Assembly: GCF_002441885.1 (NCBI RefSeq)
Contig: NZ_JXJT01000015.1
Coordinates: forward strand, 1-48,533
Origin: Pseudolactococcus chungangensis CAU 28 = DSM 22330
GTDB taxonomy: Bacteria; Bacillota; Bacilli; Lactobacillales; Streptococcaceae
Length of the DNA stretch: 48,533 nucleotides
Reading direction: 5' to 3'
Shown: positions 18,957-26,821 of the stretch, in pieces
Layout: each line of letters begins with the position of its first letter
Numbering within the stretch: position 1 is the stretch's first letter
Position numbers and translations under genes: made by a program
The notes under the pieces: generated by a model
What the model was told of the DNA's origin: nothing
The model's input: only the letters and a program-made list of their open reading frames with translations
Database searches by the model: none

Positions 18957-19499
18957 TCATCCTTTACAAATACCCTGAACATATTGAACGATATCGGGAA
19001 CATCAGCAAGCGCCCCACGACCAACATCTCCACAAGCGAGCAAGGCGACTTTAGGCTCAATCGTCTTAAAACCAAGGTCAAGCAAGGTTTGGATATTACG
19101 CTGGGTTAAAGGGTTTTCATACATATTTGTATTCATGGCAGGTGCGATAACTTTTTTGACACCTTGTGGCAAAGCCAAAGCAACAGCTGAGACGATATCA
19201 TCAGCACGGCCTTGCGATAGACGAGCAATCGTATCGGCAGAAGCTGGTGCGACTAAGAAAATCTCTGTCTCTTTAGCTAAGTCAATGTGATTAACACTAT
19301 CAGCCTTATCTTCCGCCATGACATTCGTATGAACGGGGCGTTTAGAGAGGACTTGCAAAGTTAGCGGTGTGATGAAAGCTTGGGCAGCATCTGTCATTAA
19401 AACGGTCACTTGGTGCCCAAGCTTGCCCAGTGCTGATGTGATATCGGCAGCCTTATAGGCTGAAATGCTACCGGTTATGGCGAGTGTGATGTTGGTCAT
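18957..19499 (-). CDS. coaC: Phosphopantothenoylcysteine decarboxylase
   Basis: A stand-alone flavoprotein decarboxylase of 180 residues in coenzyme A synthesis, turning 4'-phosphopantothenoylcysteine into 4'-phosphopantetheine. Visible features are the N-terminal LAITGSISAYKAADI flavin-binding segment, the LVAPASADTIARL motif, APAMNTNMYENP (the PxMNxxMW-type motif) and a late LLACGDVGRGALAD cysteine-containing clamp. I chose ATG 19499 because GAGGAG precedes it. It overlaps the end of coaB by 32 bases. Most bacteria fuse CoaB and CoaC; streptococci and enterococci encode them separately. Confidence 0.93.
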   Translation of the reverse strand: MTNITLAITGSISAYKAADITSALGKLGHQVTVLMTDAAQAFITPLTLQVLSKRPVHTNVMAEDKADSVNHIDLAKETEIFLVAPASADTIARLSQGRADDIVSAVALALPQGVKKVIAPAMNTNMYENPLTQRNIQTLLDLGFKTIEPKVALLACGDVGRGALADVPDIVQYVQGICKG

Positions 19500-20190
19500 A
19501 TGTCTCCTCACTTTTTCTGACGATTAAGTCGGCAATATCAAGTTTCGTATATGCTTCTATTATAGCATCTTTAGGGTTTTGACTGATTAGCAAGCCGTGA
19601 TGCATCGTTGCTGTAATCTCAGTAAGGTCATTGGCCAAGACGTAATCTGCTTGATTTTGGGTCAATGCTGATCTAGCGACAGAAATCAGGTGTTCTTTTG
19701 AGACATCAACCAAGAGTTTGAAGCCAAATAAGATAATATTTGGGTTGTGCCTTTTAATAGAAGTAATCACCTTTGGTGTCTTTTTCAAAAACAGGACTTG
19801 ATAGTCAGATTGAGAGGCTATCTTATCTTCAGTATTACTTTTGGCAAGAAATTCTTGAAGGTTGGATGATGCAGCTACCGTGTCAAAATCGGTCATGTAA
19901 ACTGGTGTATAGTCAGAGACAGCCATACTATGAATGAAAATATCAGCTTGGGGCGTCCATTTTGTTGTAGCGGCTAATAAATCTGCGACATCAGTAATCG
20001 TTAGGACAGTTAATTGAGGATGCGGTTTAGGTAAAAGAGCACCTCGACCTGCTAATAAAATAACCTCATGATTTGCCAATAAAAAACGCTCAGCAATCAG
20101 TTTTCCTAAGCTACCTGTCGCAAAATTCGTGATGCCCCGAACTTGGTCAATGTTTTCAGTCGTCCCACCAGATGTGATAAGAATGCGCAT
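19468..20190 (-). CDS. coaB: Phosphopantothenate-cysteine ligase
   Basis: A stand-alone ligase of 240 residues joining cysteine to 4'-phosphopantothenate. The N-terminus LITSGGTTENIDQVRGITN is the nucleotide-binding hallmark, followed by HSMAVSDYTP, LKKTPKVI, LFGFKLLVDV and DYVLANDL. It is the first gene of the coaB-coaC-panT operon, placing uptake of pantothenate and two downstream steps under one promoter. The ATG follows AAAGG. An extended -10 box lies 28 bases upstream. Confidence 0.93.
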   Translation of the reverse strand: MRILITSGGTTENIDQVRGITNFATGSLGKLIAERFLLANHEVILLAGRGALLPKPHPQLTVLTITDVADLLAATTKWTPQADIFIHSMAVSDYTPVYMTDFDTVAASSNLQEFLAKSNTEDKIASQSDYQVLFLKKTPKVITSIKRHNPNIILFGFKLLVDVSKEHLISVARSALTQNQADYVLANDLTEITATMHHGLLISQNPKDAIIEAYTKLDIADLIVRKSEETYDQHHTRHNR

Positions 20191-20217
20191 GATAAGCCTT
20201 TCGAATATGTTTTTATT

Positions 20218-20226
20218 ATTATATCA
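20218..20226 (-). promoter_or_regulatory. Extended -10 promoter of coaB operon
   Basis: On the minus strand TGA followed by TATAAT (20223-20218) forms an extended -10 box. The predicted start point near 20211 leaves a 20-base leader containing the AAAGG binding site of coaB. Confidence 0.6.
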
Positions 20227-20280
20227 CAAAAATCAAAGGGAGTGAAATATCTAATTTATCATTTTGTAATATAATTGTAA

Positions 20281-20309
20281 TTGACAAATATAAATAACAA
20301 ATATATAAT
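20281..20309 (+). promoter_or_regulatory. Consensus sigma-A promoter
   Basis: A perfect TTGACA at 20281-20286, a 17-base spacer and a perfect TATAAT at 20304-20309. It lies just upstream of the frame-disrupted small gene and diverges from the coaB promoter. Confidence 0.85.
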
Positions 20310-20336
20310 AGTGATATAACATTTAGAGGGAGTGTG

Positions 20337-20512
20337 ATGGTATCGAAATCGGTAGTATTATTACATGTCAACCTATTTCTTTCTCAGAAAAAATAACAGG
20401 AGTTGTGAGGAAAAAATACGTTAATACTTTTCTCGTAGAGGTGATGTTTTGGGAGAGTGACGAACATCATGACTTGATGGAACAATTTCGTTATGTCCTT
20501 GTTAAAGGATAA
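20337..20512 (+). pseudogene. Small protein gene with apparent frameshift after the start codon
   Basis: An AGAGGGAG binding site sits before an ATG at 20337, but that frame reads only 19 codons. Another frame, open from 20342 to the TAA at 20510-20512, encodes 56 plausible residues beginning IEIGSIITCQPISFSEKI and ending MEQFRYVLVKG. It has no start codon of its own; the next upstream codons run back to a TAG. Adding one base after ATGGT would join them into a protein of about 58 residues. The pattern resembles small KOW-like or DUF2187-type proteins, a guess only. Loss of one base, or a sequencing error, is the simplest explanation. Confidence 0.55.
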
Positions 20513-20610
20513 GTATTGCCAGCATCGTAATCTTTGTAGTGTCCTGAGGCAGCGGGAAGGTTATCGCCACCATGAAAAGCGATTTTAGTAAGACTAGCAA
20601 ATAACTAGAC
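20513..20610 (-). other. Possible coding relic, minus strand
   Basis: The minus strand between about 20600 and 20500 reads LTKIAFHGGDNLPAASGHYK followed by DYDAGNTYPLT before a stop. This residue mix looks protein-like and unlike random AT-rich intergenic translation, but there is no start or recognisable domain. It could be the leftover of a deleted gene. The rest of 20610-20706 is AT-rich with nothing identifiable. Confidence 0.25.
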
Positions 20611-20706
20611 TTCAATAGATTTACATATATTTACAATAAATTACATAGTAACATCTGCCTACACATATTTAAATAATCGTTAAATTAGACTGACGTTTAA
20701 ATGAAA

Positions 20707-20744
20707 AAATGAGTTCTGACAACATAACCAGAACTCATTTTTTA
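20707..20744. terminator. Bidirectional terminator
   Basis: Perfect 12-base arms (20707-20718 and 20729-20740) around a 10-base loop, flanked by A on the left and T on the right. It ends the minus-strand tautomerase gene and any plus-strand transcript from 20300. Confidence 0.85.
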
Positions 20745-20930
20745 TTGGTTTGCTTTTTTGATTTCACCTTGTGGGAAGTAAGTTCCTTCCTTCATGTCGT
20801 TAATGAAAACATGAATGGCAGATTTTGGTGCACCAGTGTTTTTAATGACAACTTCGGTGATATCATGTGCAAGTGCAATTTTTTGTTCGTCAGTACGACC
20901 TTCAAATAAATCAACATGGACAAATGGCAT
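20742..20930 (-). CDS. 4-oxalocrotonate tautomerase family enzyme
   Basis: A small enzyme of 62 codons from the first ATG. After removal of the initiator methionine it begins with proline (PFVHVDLFEGRTDEQK), the catalytic N-terminal proline of the tautomerase superfamily. Such proteins form hexamers of tiny subunits and catalyse keto-enol tautomerisation; in Gram-positive bacteria the physiological substrate is usually unknown. I chose ATG 20930 because a GGGG-containing binding site precedes it and only this start exposes proline. The upstream in-frame ATG at 20969 would abolish the catalytic residue. Confidence 0.88.
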   Translation of the reverse strand: MPFVHVDLFEGRTDEQKIALAHDITEVVIKNTGAPKSAIHVFINDMKEGTYFPQGEIKKANQ

Positions 20931-21075
20931 AATAGTTACCCCTTTTCTTATATAGAAGTATTTTGACATATTTTCAAAAAAATATCAAGTTAAGTGTCAT
21001 GTCATCATTAAACTAACAATTAGGAAATAATCAGATTATAGAGTTTTTAGCAATCTAATTTTTTTAAAAAAAAGC

Positions 21076-21104
21076 TTGACAAATTGGTATAGACCTGTTA
21101 AAAT
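21076..21104 (+). promoter_or_regulatory. Promoter of the glucose PTS operon
   Basis: TTGACA at 21076-21081, a 17-base spacer and TAAAAT at 21099-21104, with a TG dinucleotide extending the -10. The start point is predicted near 21111, giving a leader of about 150 bases with cre and RAT/terminator elements. Confidence 0.8.
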
Positions 21105-21120
21105 AATAAGTGTTAACAGA

Positions 21121-21134
21121 TGTAAACGATTTCA
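21121..21134 (+). promoter_or_regulatory. Catabolite-responsive element (cre)
   Basis: TGTAAACGATTTCA fits the CcpA-binding consensus TGNAANCGNNNNCA at every fixed position. It lies about 10-24 bases after the predicted transcription start of the PTS operon. A site there would normally repress by blocking the polymerase. CcpA binding is inferred. Confidence 0.7.
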
Positions 21135-21217
21135 TGTGACTAGATAATACTAGGCATGGCATAAGTTTGAAAAAAGGGAGATAATCCCTATTTCAGCTAC
21201 GCCATGCCTATTTTTTG
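21133..21217 (+). promoter_or_regulatory. RAT antiterminator overlapping leader terminator
   Basis: The segment 21133-21163 (GTGACTAGATAATACTAGGC then ATG) has the form of a ribonucleic antiterminator bound by BglG/GlcT-type proteins, with two CTAG blocks closing a small loop. Its right part (AGGCATGGC, 21152-21160) is also the 5' arm of a terminator whose 3' arm is at 21201-21209, followed by six T. The two structures cannot form together. This is the standard antitermination switch, controlled by the protein encoded just downstream. Confidence 0.8.
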
Positions 21218-21259
21218 TCCGCATGGTGTGATTTATTTCTTTTCTGCAGGAGAAAGAAA

Positions 21260-22099
21260 ATGATGGAAATTCAAAAAGCATTAAATCAAAATGCGGTACT
21301 TGTCTTTGACGAAGGACAGGCAAAAGTCGCAATTGGTAAAGGAATAGGTTTTAAAGCAAGACCAGGTGAAACAATTGCGCAAGACGCAATTGAACGCTTA
21401 TTTGTCTTGGAACCTGAAGGTGTTAAGAAACTGCAAACGCTATTAAGTCAGATTGATGAAAAGTTTTTCTTTGCCACTGAGGACATTATTGTTCATGCAG
21501 AGGCGGTGCTTGGGGAGAAGTTAAATCCTCATATCAATATTGGCTTATGTGACCACATCGCATTTGCGGCTGAAAATATTCAAAATCATATTTTTCTGCG
21601 CAATAAGCTGTTGAAAGAAATTGAAGTCCTCTATCCCGAAGAGTTTTCAATTGCCCAGTGGGCAGTCGATTATCTTAAACGGGAGTTGGATATCCCGTAT
21701 AGCTTTGATGAAGCGGGATATATTGCTATCCATCTTCACACCGCTAGATGTAAAGATTCGGACAACAGTGAAAGTATTCGTGAGATTACGATTATTTCAG
21801 AAATTGTGCGTTTGGTTGAGCGTGAGCTGCAGTTTTCTTTTGACGGGGAAGACTTGGCGTTAACGTATTCTCGTTTGGTTAATCATTTGCGATTATTTAT
21901 TCAACGTTCTCAAACGAATCGTTATGTCGGGTTAGACCAAGAAATTATGGGACTCGTCCAAGAAAAGTATCCTGAAAGCTTTGCTATTGCGAAAAAAATT
22001 CAAGTTTTAATGCAACAAGATTTCAGTTATTTGGTTTTAAATGAAGAATTAGGTTATCTAGCTATCCATATTGAGCGATTGCGGATGCTTAAGAAATAA
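21260..22099 (+). CDS. BglG-family transcriptional antiterminator (GlcT/LicT-like)
   Basis: About 279 residues: an N-terminal co-antiterminator RNA-binding domain (1-55, MEIQKALNQNAVLV) and two PTS-regulation domains with conserved histidines (LNPHINIGLCDHIAFA in PRD1; ARLVNHLRLF-like segment in PRD2). The RNA-binding domain stabilises a RAT hairpin so that transcription passes a leader terminator. Phosphorylation by PTS proteins sets its activity. A matching RAT/terminator lies in its own leader, so the gene is autoregulated, and the EIICBA gene follows 48 bases later. I chose ATG 21260 behind AGGAG; 21263 is equally possible. Confidence 0.92.
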   Translation: MMEIQKALNQNAVLVFDEGQAKVAIGKGIGFKARPGETIAQDAIERLFVLEPEGVKKLQTLLSQIDEKFFFATEDIIVHAEAVLGEKLNPHINIGLCDHIAFAAENIQNHIFLRNKLLKEIEVLYPEEFSIAQWAVDYLKRELDIPYSFDEAGYIAIHLHTARCKDSDNSESIREITIISEIVRLVERELQFSFDGEDLALTYSRLVNHLRLFIQRSQTNRYVGLDQEIMGLVQEKYPESFAIAKKIQVLMQQDFSYLVLNEELGYLAIHIERLRMLKK

Positions 22100-22147
22100 A
22101 GTTTTACATGATTAATTATTTTTTATATTAATGGAGGAATACATGCT

Positions 22148-24142
22148 ATGAAAGCATACATGCAGAGAATGGGACGCTCATTGATGCTCCCAGTTGCAAC
22201 ATTACCAGTTGCAGCACTTTTTTCAGGAATTGGTTACTGGATTGATCCGACAGGTTGGGGCGCAAATAATATTGTTGCTGCTTTCTTGTTAAAAGCAGGC
22301 GACTCGATTTTAGCCAATCTAGGTGTCTTATTTGCCGTTGGTTTGGCACTCGGAATGTCAAAAGATAAAGATGGTGCATCAGCTTTGACTGGTTTGGTCG
22401 CTTTCTTGGTACCAATGCAACTTTTGAATCCAGCAGCAATTGCTGCTTTCCAACACATTGATCTTGATAAAGTCAATGCGGCCTTCACAAAAATGAACAA
22501 CGGTAACGTTTTCGTTGGGATTTTGGCAGGTCTATTAGCAGCAGCTATGTATAACCGTTTCTCAAATGTCAAGTTGCCAATGGCGCTCTCATTTTTTAGT
22601 GGGAAACGTTGTGTGCCAATCGTGACGGCAGCTTTGATGCTTGTTGTATCGGCTGCACTGATGTTTATCTGGCCACCAATTTTTGGTGCACTTGTCGCAT
22701 TTGGTGAAACCATTGCCAAAATGGGCGCTGTAGGTGCTGGTCTTTATGGTTTCTTCAACCGTTTGCTTATCCCAACTGGTCTGCACCATGCCTTGAACAA
22801 TGTATTCTGGTTCAATACAGCAGGGATTGATGATATTGGTAAATTCTGGGCAAATGAAGGAACTAAAGGCATTACAGGGATGTATCAAGCTGGTTTCTTC
22901 CCAGTGATGATGTTTGGTCTCCCAGCAGGTGCTTATGCGATCTACCGTCAATCACGTCCAGAAAAAAGAAAAGCAACAGCATCATTAATGCTCGCAGCAG
23001 CTTTTGCGTCATTCTTCACAGGAGTAACTGAACCACTTGAATTCTCATTCATGTTCGTTGCTTGGCCTCTATATGTGGTACACGCAGCATTGACAGGTAT
23101 CTCAATGTTTGTCGCGGCACTCTTCCACTGGACTGCAGGTTTTAACTTCTCAGCTGGACTTGTCGATTTCGTTTTGAGCTTACGTGTGCCAATCGCTAAC
23201 CAACCTTTGATGCTTGTTGTTTTAGGTTTAATCATGGCAGTTGTTTACTATTTTGTCTTTACTTTCGTTATTAAAACGTTCAACTTGATGACACCAGGTC
23301 GTGAAGAGGGAGAGGGCGAAGAAGATGCAGATCTCGCTGGTGTGACTGATGATAATAAATTTGCTGCTTTGGCAGCTCGTATCTACACTGGTCTTGGTGG
23401 TGCAGAAAACGTTGTTTCAATTGATAACTGTACAACACGTCTCCGTCTTGTCGTAAAAGATACGGCTAAAGCCGATCAAGATAAAATCAAAGCAACTGGC
23501 GTACCAGGTGTTCGTGTCATTGACAAAGAAAATATTCAAGTCATTGTCGGTACAGAAGTTCAATTCGTCGCTGATGAAATGAACAAAATGCAACAAAATG
23601 GTGGAGTGAGTGCTGTTGTAGCTGATAGTGCTGCGGCGAAAGTAACACCAGTAGCACCTGAAACATCAGCGACTAGTGCTGCTACCATTGATGTTTATTC
23701 ACCAGCACAAGGCGTAATGATTCCAATGAATCAAGTTGCTGATGAGGTTTTCTCAACTAACATTATGGGTGATGGTTATGCCATTCAACCGACAGAAAAT
23801 ACGATTTACACACCAGTTGCTGGTAAAATTTCAAGCATTTTCCCAACACAACACGCATTGGGGATTATGACACCAACAGGTCTTGAAGTTTTGCTACACA
23901 TGGGTGTTGATACAGTTGATCTTAAAGGTGAACCTTTCACAATGAAAGCTAAGGTCGGTCAAGCAGTTAAAGCTGGTGACGAAATTGCGATTATGGATCT
24001 TGCAGCTGTTAAAGCTGCTGGTAAAGGGACAGATATTATCGTTGCTTTCACTAATGGTGATGTAGTTGCTAACGTTGCTTTGACAGAGCTTGGTAAAGCA
24101 GTAACGCCGAATCAAACCGTTGGTCAAGTGACGACTAAATAA
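22148..24142 (+). CDS. Glucose-type PTS permease EIICBA
   Basis: A 664-residue sugar phosphotransferase permease with all three units fused. The membrane IIC domain (about 1-390) starts MKAYMQRMGRSLMLPVA and includes the PTGLHHALNNVFW and GVTEPLEF motifs. The IIB domain carries the phosphocysteine in DNCTTRLRLV (C428). The IIA domain carries the active histidine in VLLHMGVDTV (H584). IIC-IIB-IIA order and IIC sequence fit the glucose/N-acetylglucosamine family, PtsG-like. Control by cre and by the antiterminator encoded just upstream fits a glucose permease. Exact sugar specificity is inferred. Confidence 0.92.
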   Translation: MKAYMQRMGRSLMLPVATLPVAALFSGIGYWIDPTGWGANNIVAAFLLKAGDSILANLGVLFAVGLALGMSKDKDGASALTGLVAFLVPMQLLNPAAIAAFQHIDLDKVNAAFTKMNNGNVFVGILAGLLAAAMYNRFSNVKLPMALSFFSGKRCVPIVTAALMLVVSAALMFIWPPIFGALVAFGETIAKMGAVGAGLYGFFNRLLIPTGLHHALNNVFWFNTAGIDDIGKFWANEGTKGITGMYQAGFFPVMMFGLPAGAYAIYRQSRPEKRKATASLMLAAAFASFFTGVTEPLEFSFMFVAWPLYVVHAALTGISMFVAALFHWTAGFNFSAGLVDFVLSLRVPIANQPLMLVVLGLIMAVVYYFVFTFVIKTFNLMTPGREEGEGEEDADLAGVTDDNKFAALAARIYTGLGGAENVVSIDNCTTRLRLVVKDTAKADQDKIKATGVPGVRVIDKENIQVIVGTEVQFVADEMNKMQQNGGVSAVVADSAAAKVTPVAPETSATSAATIDVYSPAQGVMIPMNQVADEVFSTNIMGDGYAIQPTENTIYTPVAGKISSIFPTQHALGIMTPTGLEVLLHMGVDTVDLKGEPFTMKAKVGQAVKAGDEIAIMDLAAVKAAGKGTDIIVAFTNGDVVANVALTELGKAVTPNQTVGQVTTK

Positions 24143-24186
24143 TAAGTAGAATACAAAAAACAGCGAGACTGAAACAAAAGTCTTCT

Positions 24187-24246
24187 AAAAATAGGTGATG
24201 AACAATTTTCGATGCTAATTGAAATTGCGCATCACCTATTTTTGTA
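24187..24246 (+). terminator. Terminator of the PTS operon
   Basis: A perfect 14-base stem (24187-24200 with 24230-24243), extended by an inner CAATTTTC/GAAATTG pairing, ending in a T run. Confidence 0.92.
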
Positions 24247-24567
24247 TCAATTATAACGCAATATCATTGTATAGTGGAAAAAGCATTTGCTTTTTGTCTT
24301 AGAAAAATTGAGTTCTAGACTGATTGCAAAATTGATCAGAAACGCTGAAAAAGGTGTGTTAACATGATATAATAGAGAGTAAATTGTCTACTCACTATTT
24401 TTCTATTCAAAAATTAGTGCTATAATTTTGTAAGATGAATGCTTAATTTTATAGAGAAAACAAACAAGACATACAGTAGCGAATTCAGTTGTATCATCAC
24501 TGAAAATTGCTGACAGCTTGTACAGGATTGCGTAGGCTGAATACATAATAATTAAGGTAAAGATGAC
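24247..24567 (+). promoter_or_regulatory. Intergenic region with tdk promoter candidates
   Basis: About 320 bases without a gene. There is a small AAAAAGC/GCTTTTT hairpin at 24278-24295 and two extended -10 boxes: TGA-TATAAT ending at 24373 and TGC-TATAAT at 24418-24426. Either could drive tdk; no good -35 goes with them. The leader would be 130-190 bases long. I see no riboswitch fold. Confidence 0.5.
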
Positions 24568-25137
24568 ATGGCACAATTATATTTCAAGTACGGTACGATG
24601 AATAGCGGGAAATCAATCGAAATTCTCAAAGTGGCACATAACTATGAAGAGCAGGGTAAGCCTGTCGTGATTATGACAAGTGCCCTTGATAACCGCGATG
24701 AGATTGGCGTCGTGAGTTCGCGGATTGGGATACGAGAGCAGGCTGTACCTATTGATGCTACCCTAGATGTTTTTGACTATGTTACCAAACTACCTCAAAA
24801 ACCTTACTGCATCTTAATAGATGAAGCTCAGTTTCTCAGCAAAAAAAATATCTATGATTTTGCTAGAGTGGTAGATGAACTCAACGTCCCTGTCATGGCC
24901 TTCGGCCTAAAAAATGATTTCCAAAATGAATTATTTGAAGGCAGCAAATATCTCTTGCTCCTGGCTGACAAAATTGAAGAAATCAAAACAATCTGCTGGT
25001 TTTGTAGCAAGAAAGCAACTATGGTCTTACGTACCAAGGATAACAAACCAGTTTATGAGGGCAGTCAAATTCAAATCGGTGGCAATGAGTCTTATCTACC
25101 CGTCTGTCGGAAACACTGGTTTAAGCCAGAACTTTAA
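24568..25137 (+). CDS. tdk: Thymidine kinase
   Basis: A type II thymidine kinase of 189 residues, phosphorylating thymidine in pyrimidine salvage. The P-loop is GTMNSGKS, the Walker B segment is LIDEAQFL with the catalytic glutamate, and the zinc-binding lasso has CWFCSKK and VCRKHW. Length and order are normal. It heads the run tdk, GNAT, prfA, mutY, prmC, tsaC, glyA, the usual context in streptococci and lactococci apart from the inserted mutY. Confidence 0.95.
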   Translation: MAQLYFKYGTMNSGKSIEILKVAHNYEEQGKPVVIMTSALDNRDEIGVVSSRIGIREQAVPIDATLDVFDYVTKLPQKPYCILIDEAQFLSKKNIYDFARVVDELNVPVMAFGLKNDFQNELFEGSKYLLLLADKIEEIKTICWFCSKKATMVLRTKDNKPVYEGSQIQIGGNESYLPVCRKHWFKPEL

Positions 25138-25165
25138 AACTCAGTAGAACATAGGGAGACTGCAG

Positions 25166-25678
25166 ATGATTACGGAAACCAAACGCCTTTATCTTCGCGA
25201 AATCACGCAAGCAGATTATGCTGTGATTGCCAAAATCCTTCAGGATGATGACGCCATGTTTGCTTACAATGGCGCGTTTTCTGATGAAGAAGTAGCGCGG
25301 TGGTTTGATAATTTGATGACTCAGTATCAAACGCGAGGTTTCAGTCTGTGGGCAGTCGTCTTAAAAGAAACCAATCAAGTCATTGGACAATGTGGTTTGA
25401 CCCTCCAACAACTCGAAGTTGAAACCGTCACGGAAATTGGTTATTTGTTTGATCGAGATTATTGGCATCAAGGCTATGCCATCGAAGCAGCACAAGCTTG
25501 TAAAGTTTATGCTTTCAATGTCTTAGGTATTGACCGTGTCTACTCACTTATTCGTGAGACCAATATCTCTTCTATGAATGTTGCCATTCGTAACGGCATG
25601 ACTGTGCGTGCTAGATTGGTCAGAGAACGTTGGGGTGCTGAGCTATTTTACTATGCTTTTGCTGTTGATAGAAGTTAG
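25166..25678 (+). CDS. GNAT acetyltransferase, RimJ/RimL type
   Basis: A 170-residue acetyltransferase with the N-terminal TETKRLYLREITQADYAV strand and the FDRDYWHQGYAIEAAQA acetyl-CoA motif. The RETNISSMNVAIRNGM segment is characteristic of the RimJ/RimL subgroup, which modifies ribosomal protein N-termini or small molecules. AGGGAG precedes the ATG. It lies between tdk and prfA, within a translation-related cluster. The target is not known. Confidence 0.85.
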   Translation: MITETKRLYLREITQADYAVIAKILQDDDAMFAYNGAFSDEEVARWFDNLMTQYQTRGFSLWAVVLKETNQVIGQCGLTLQQLEVETVTEIGYLFDRDYWHQGYAIEAAQACKVYAFNVLGIDRVYSLIRETNISSMNVAIRNGMTVRARLVRERWGAELFYYAFAVDRS

Positions 25679-25747
25679 TGAAGCCTGCTTAAATACCTGC
25701 CACCATTGACAAGAAAAATATAGAAAATAAGGAAGTGAAAAGATCAT

Positions 25748-26821
25748 ATGTTCGACCAATTACAAATTATGGCTGACCGTTACGAAGAATTAGGTGGTTT
25801 GCTAAGCGACCCTGAAGTCGTTAATGATACTAAACGATTTATGGCGTTGTCAAAAGAAGAAGCCTCTTTGCGAGAAACTGTTGCGGCTTATGCGCGCTAT
25901 GTCGAAGTGACGACTGGCATTTCAGATGCGGAAGAAATGCTATCAGACTCAAGTCTTGACGCTGACGAATCTGACATGTTCAAAGAAGAACTCAAAGCAC
26001 TGAAAGCTGAAAAAGTAACGCTAGAAGAAGATATCAAAATTCTTTTATTGCCAAAAGATCCTAATGATGATAAAAATATTATCCTTGAAATTCGTGGTGC
26101 TGCTGGCGGTGATGAAGCTGCGCTTTTTGCTGGCGATTTATTAAATATGTATCAAAAATATTCTGAAAATCAAGGCTGGAAATTTGAGATTTTGGAGTCA
26201 AATGTAACCGAAATCGGTGGCATTAAAGAAGTTTCAGTCATGATTTCAGGAAATAGCGTATACTCTAAACTCAAATATGAAAGTGGCGCGCATCGTGTCC
26301 AACGTGTACCAAAAACAGAGACTCAGGGGCGTGTCCATACCTCAACAGCAACGGTACTTGTCATGCCTGAAATCGAAGATTTCGACATCAACATTGACCC
26401 GAAAGATCTGCGTATCGATATTTATCATGCTTCAGGTGCCGGCGGACAGAACGTCAACAAAGTTGCGACAGCCGTTCGGATTGTCCATGAACCAACGGGT
26501 ATCAAGGTTGAGATGCAGGAAGAACGGAATCAGCAAAAAAACCGAGATAAAGCTATGAAAATCATCAATGCTCGAGTTTATGATTATTTTGCGCAGATTG
26601 AGCAGGATAAAAACGATGAGTTTCGGAAGTCGACCGTCGGAACAGGTGACCGTTCTGAGCGGATCCGTACCTACAACTTCCCGCAAAACCGCGTGACCGA
26701 CCACCGCATCGGCCTGACCCTGCAAAAACTCGACACAATCTTGTCAGGCAAGTTAGACGAAGTCATCGACGCCCTGATTCTCTTCGACCAAACCCAAAAA
26801 CTTGAGGCCTTGAAACAATGA
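25748..26821 (+). CDS. prfA: Peptide chain release factor 1
   Basis: A 357-residue release factor recognising UAA and UAG. The peptidyl-tRNA hydrolysis motif GGQ is at residues 232-234 ([13 protein letters not shown]). The codon-recognition region precedes it, and the [19 protein letters not shown] segment is present. The GGQ glutamine is the methylation target of PrmC, encoded two genes downstream. The start follows GGAAG. The last codons overlap mutY by 4 bases. Confidence 0.97.
   Translation: MFDQLQIMADRYEELGGLLSDPEVVNDTKRFMALSKEEASLRETVAAYARYVEVTTGISDAEEMLSDSSLDADESDMFKEELKALKAEKVTLEEDIKILLLPKDPNDDKNIILEIRGAAGGDEAALFAGDLLNMYQKYSENQGWKFEILESNVTEIGGIKEVSVMISGNSVYSKLKYESGAHRVQRVPKTETQGRVHTSTATVLVMPEIEDFDINIDPKDLRIDIYHASGAGGQNVNKVATAVRIVHEPTGIKVEMQEERNQQKNRDKAMKIINARVYDYFAQIEQDKNDEFRKSTVGTGDRSERIRTYNFPQNRVTDHRIGLTLQKLDTILSGKLDEVIDALILFDQTQKLEALKQ

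Noticed and set aside
22234-22719. A 161-codon antisense frame inside the PTS permease gene
   Set aside because: It is antisense to a strongly conserved coding region; its low complexity mirrors the membrane domain codons.
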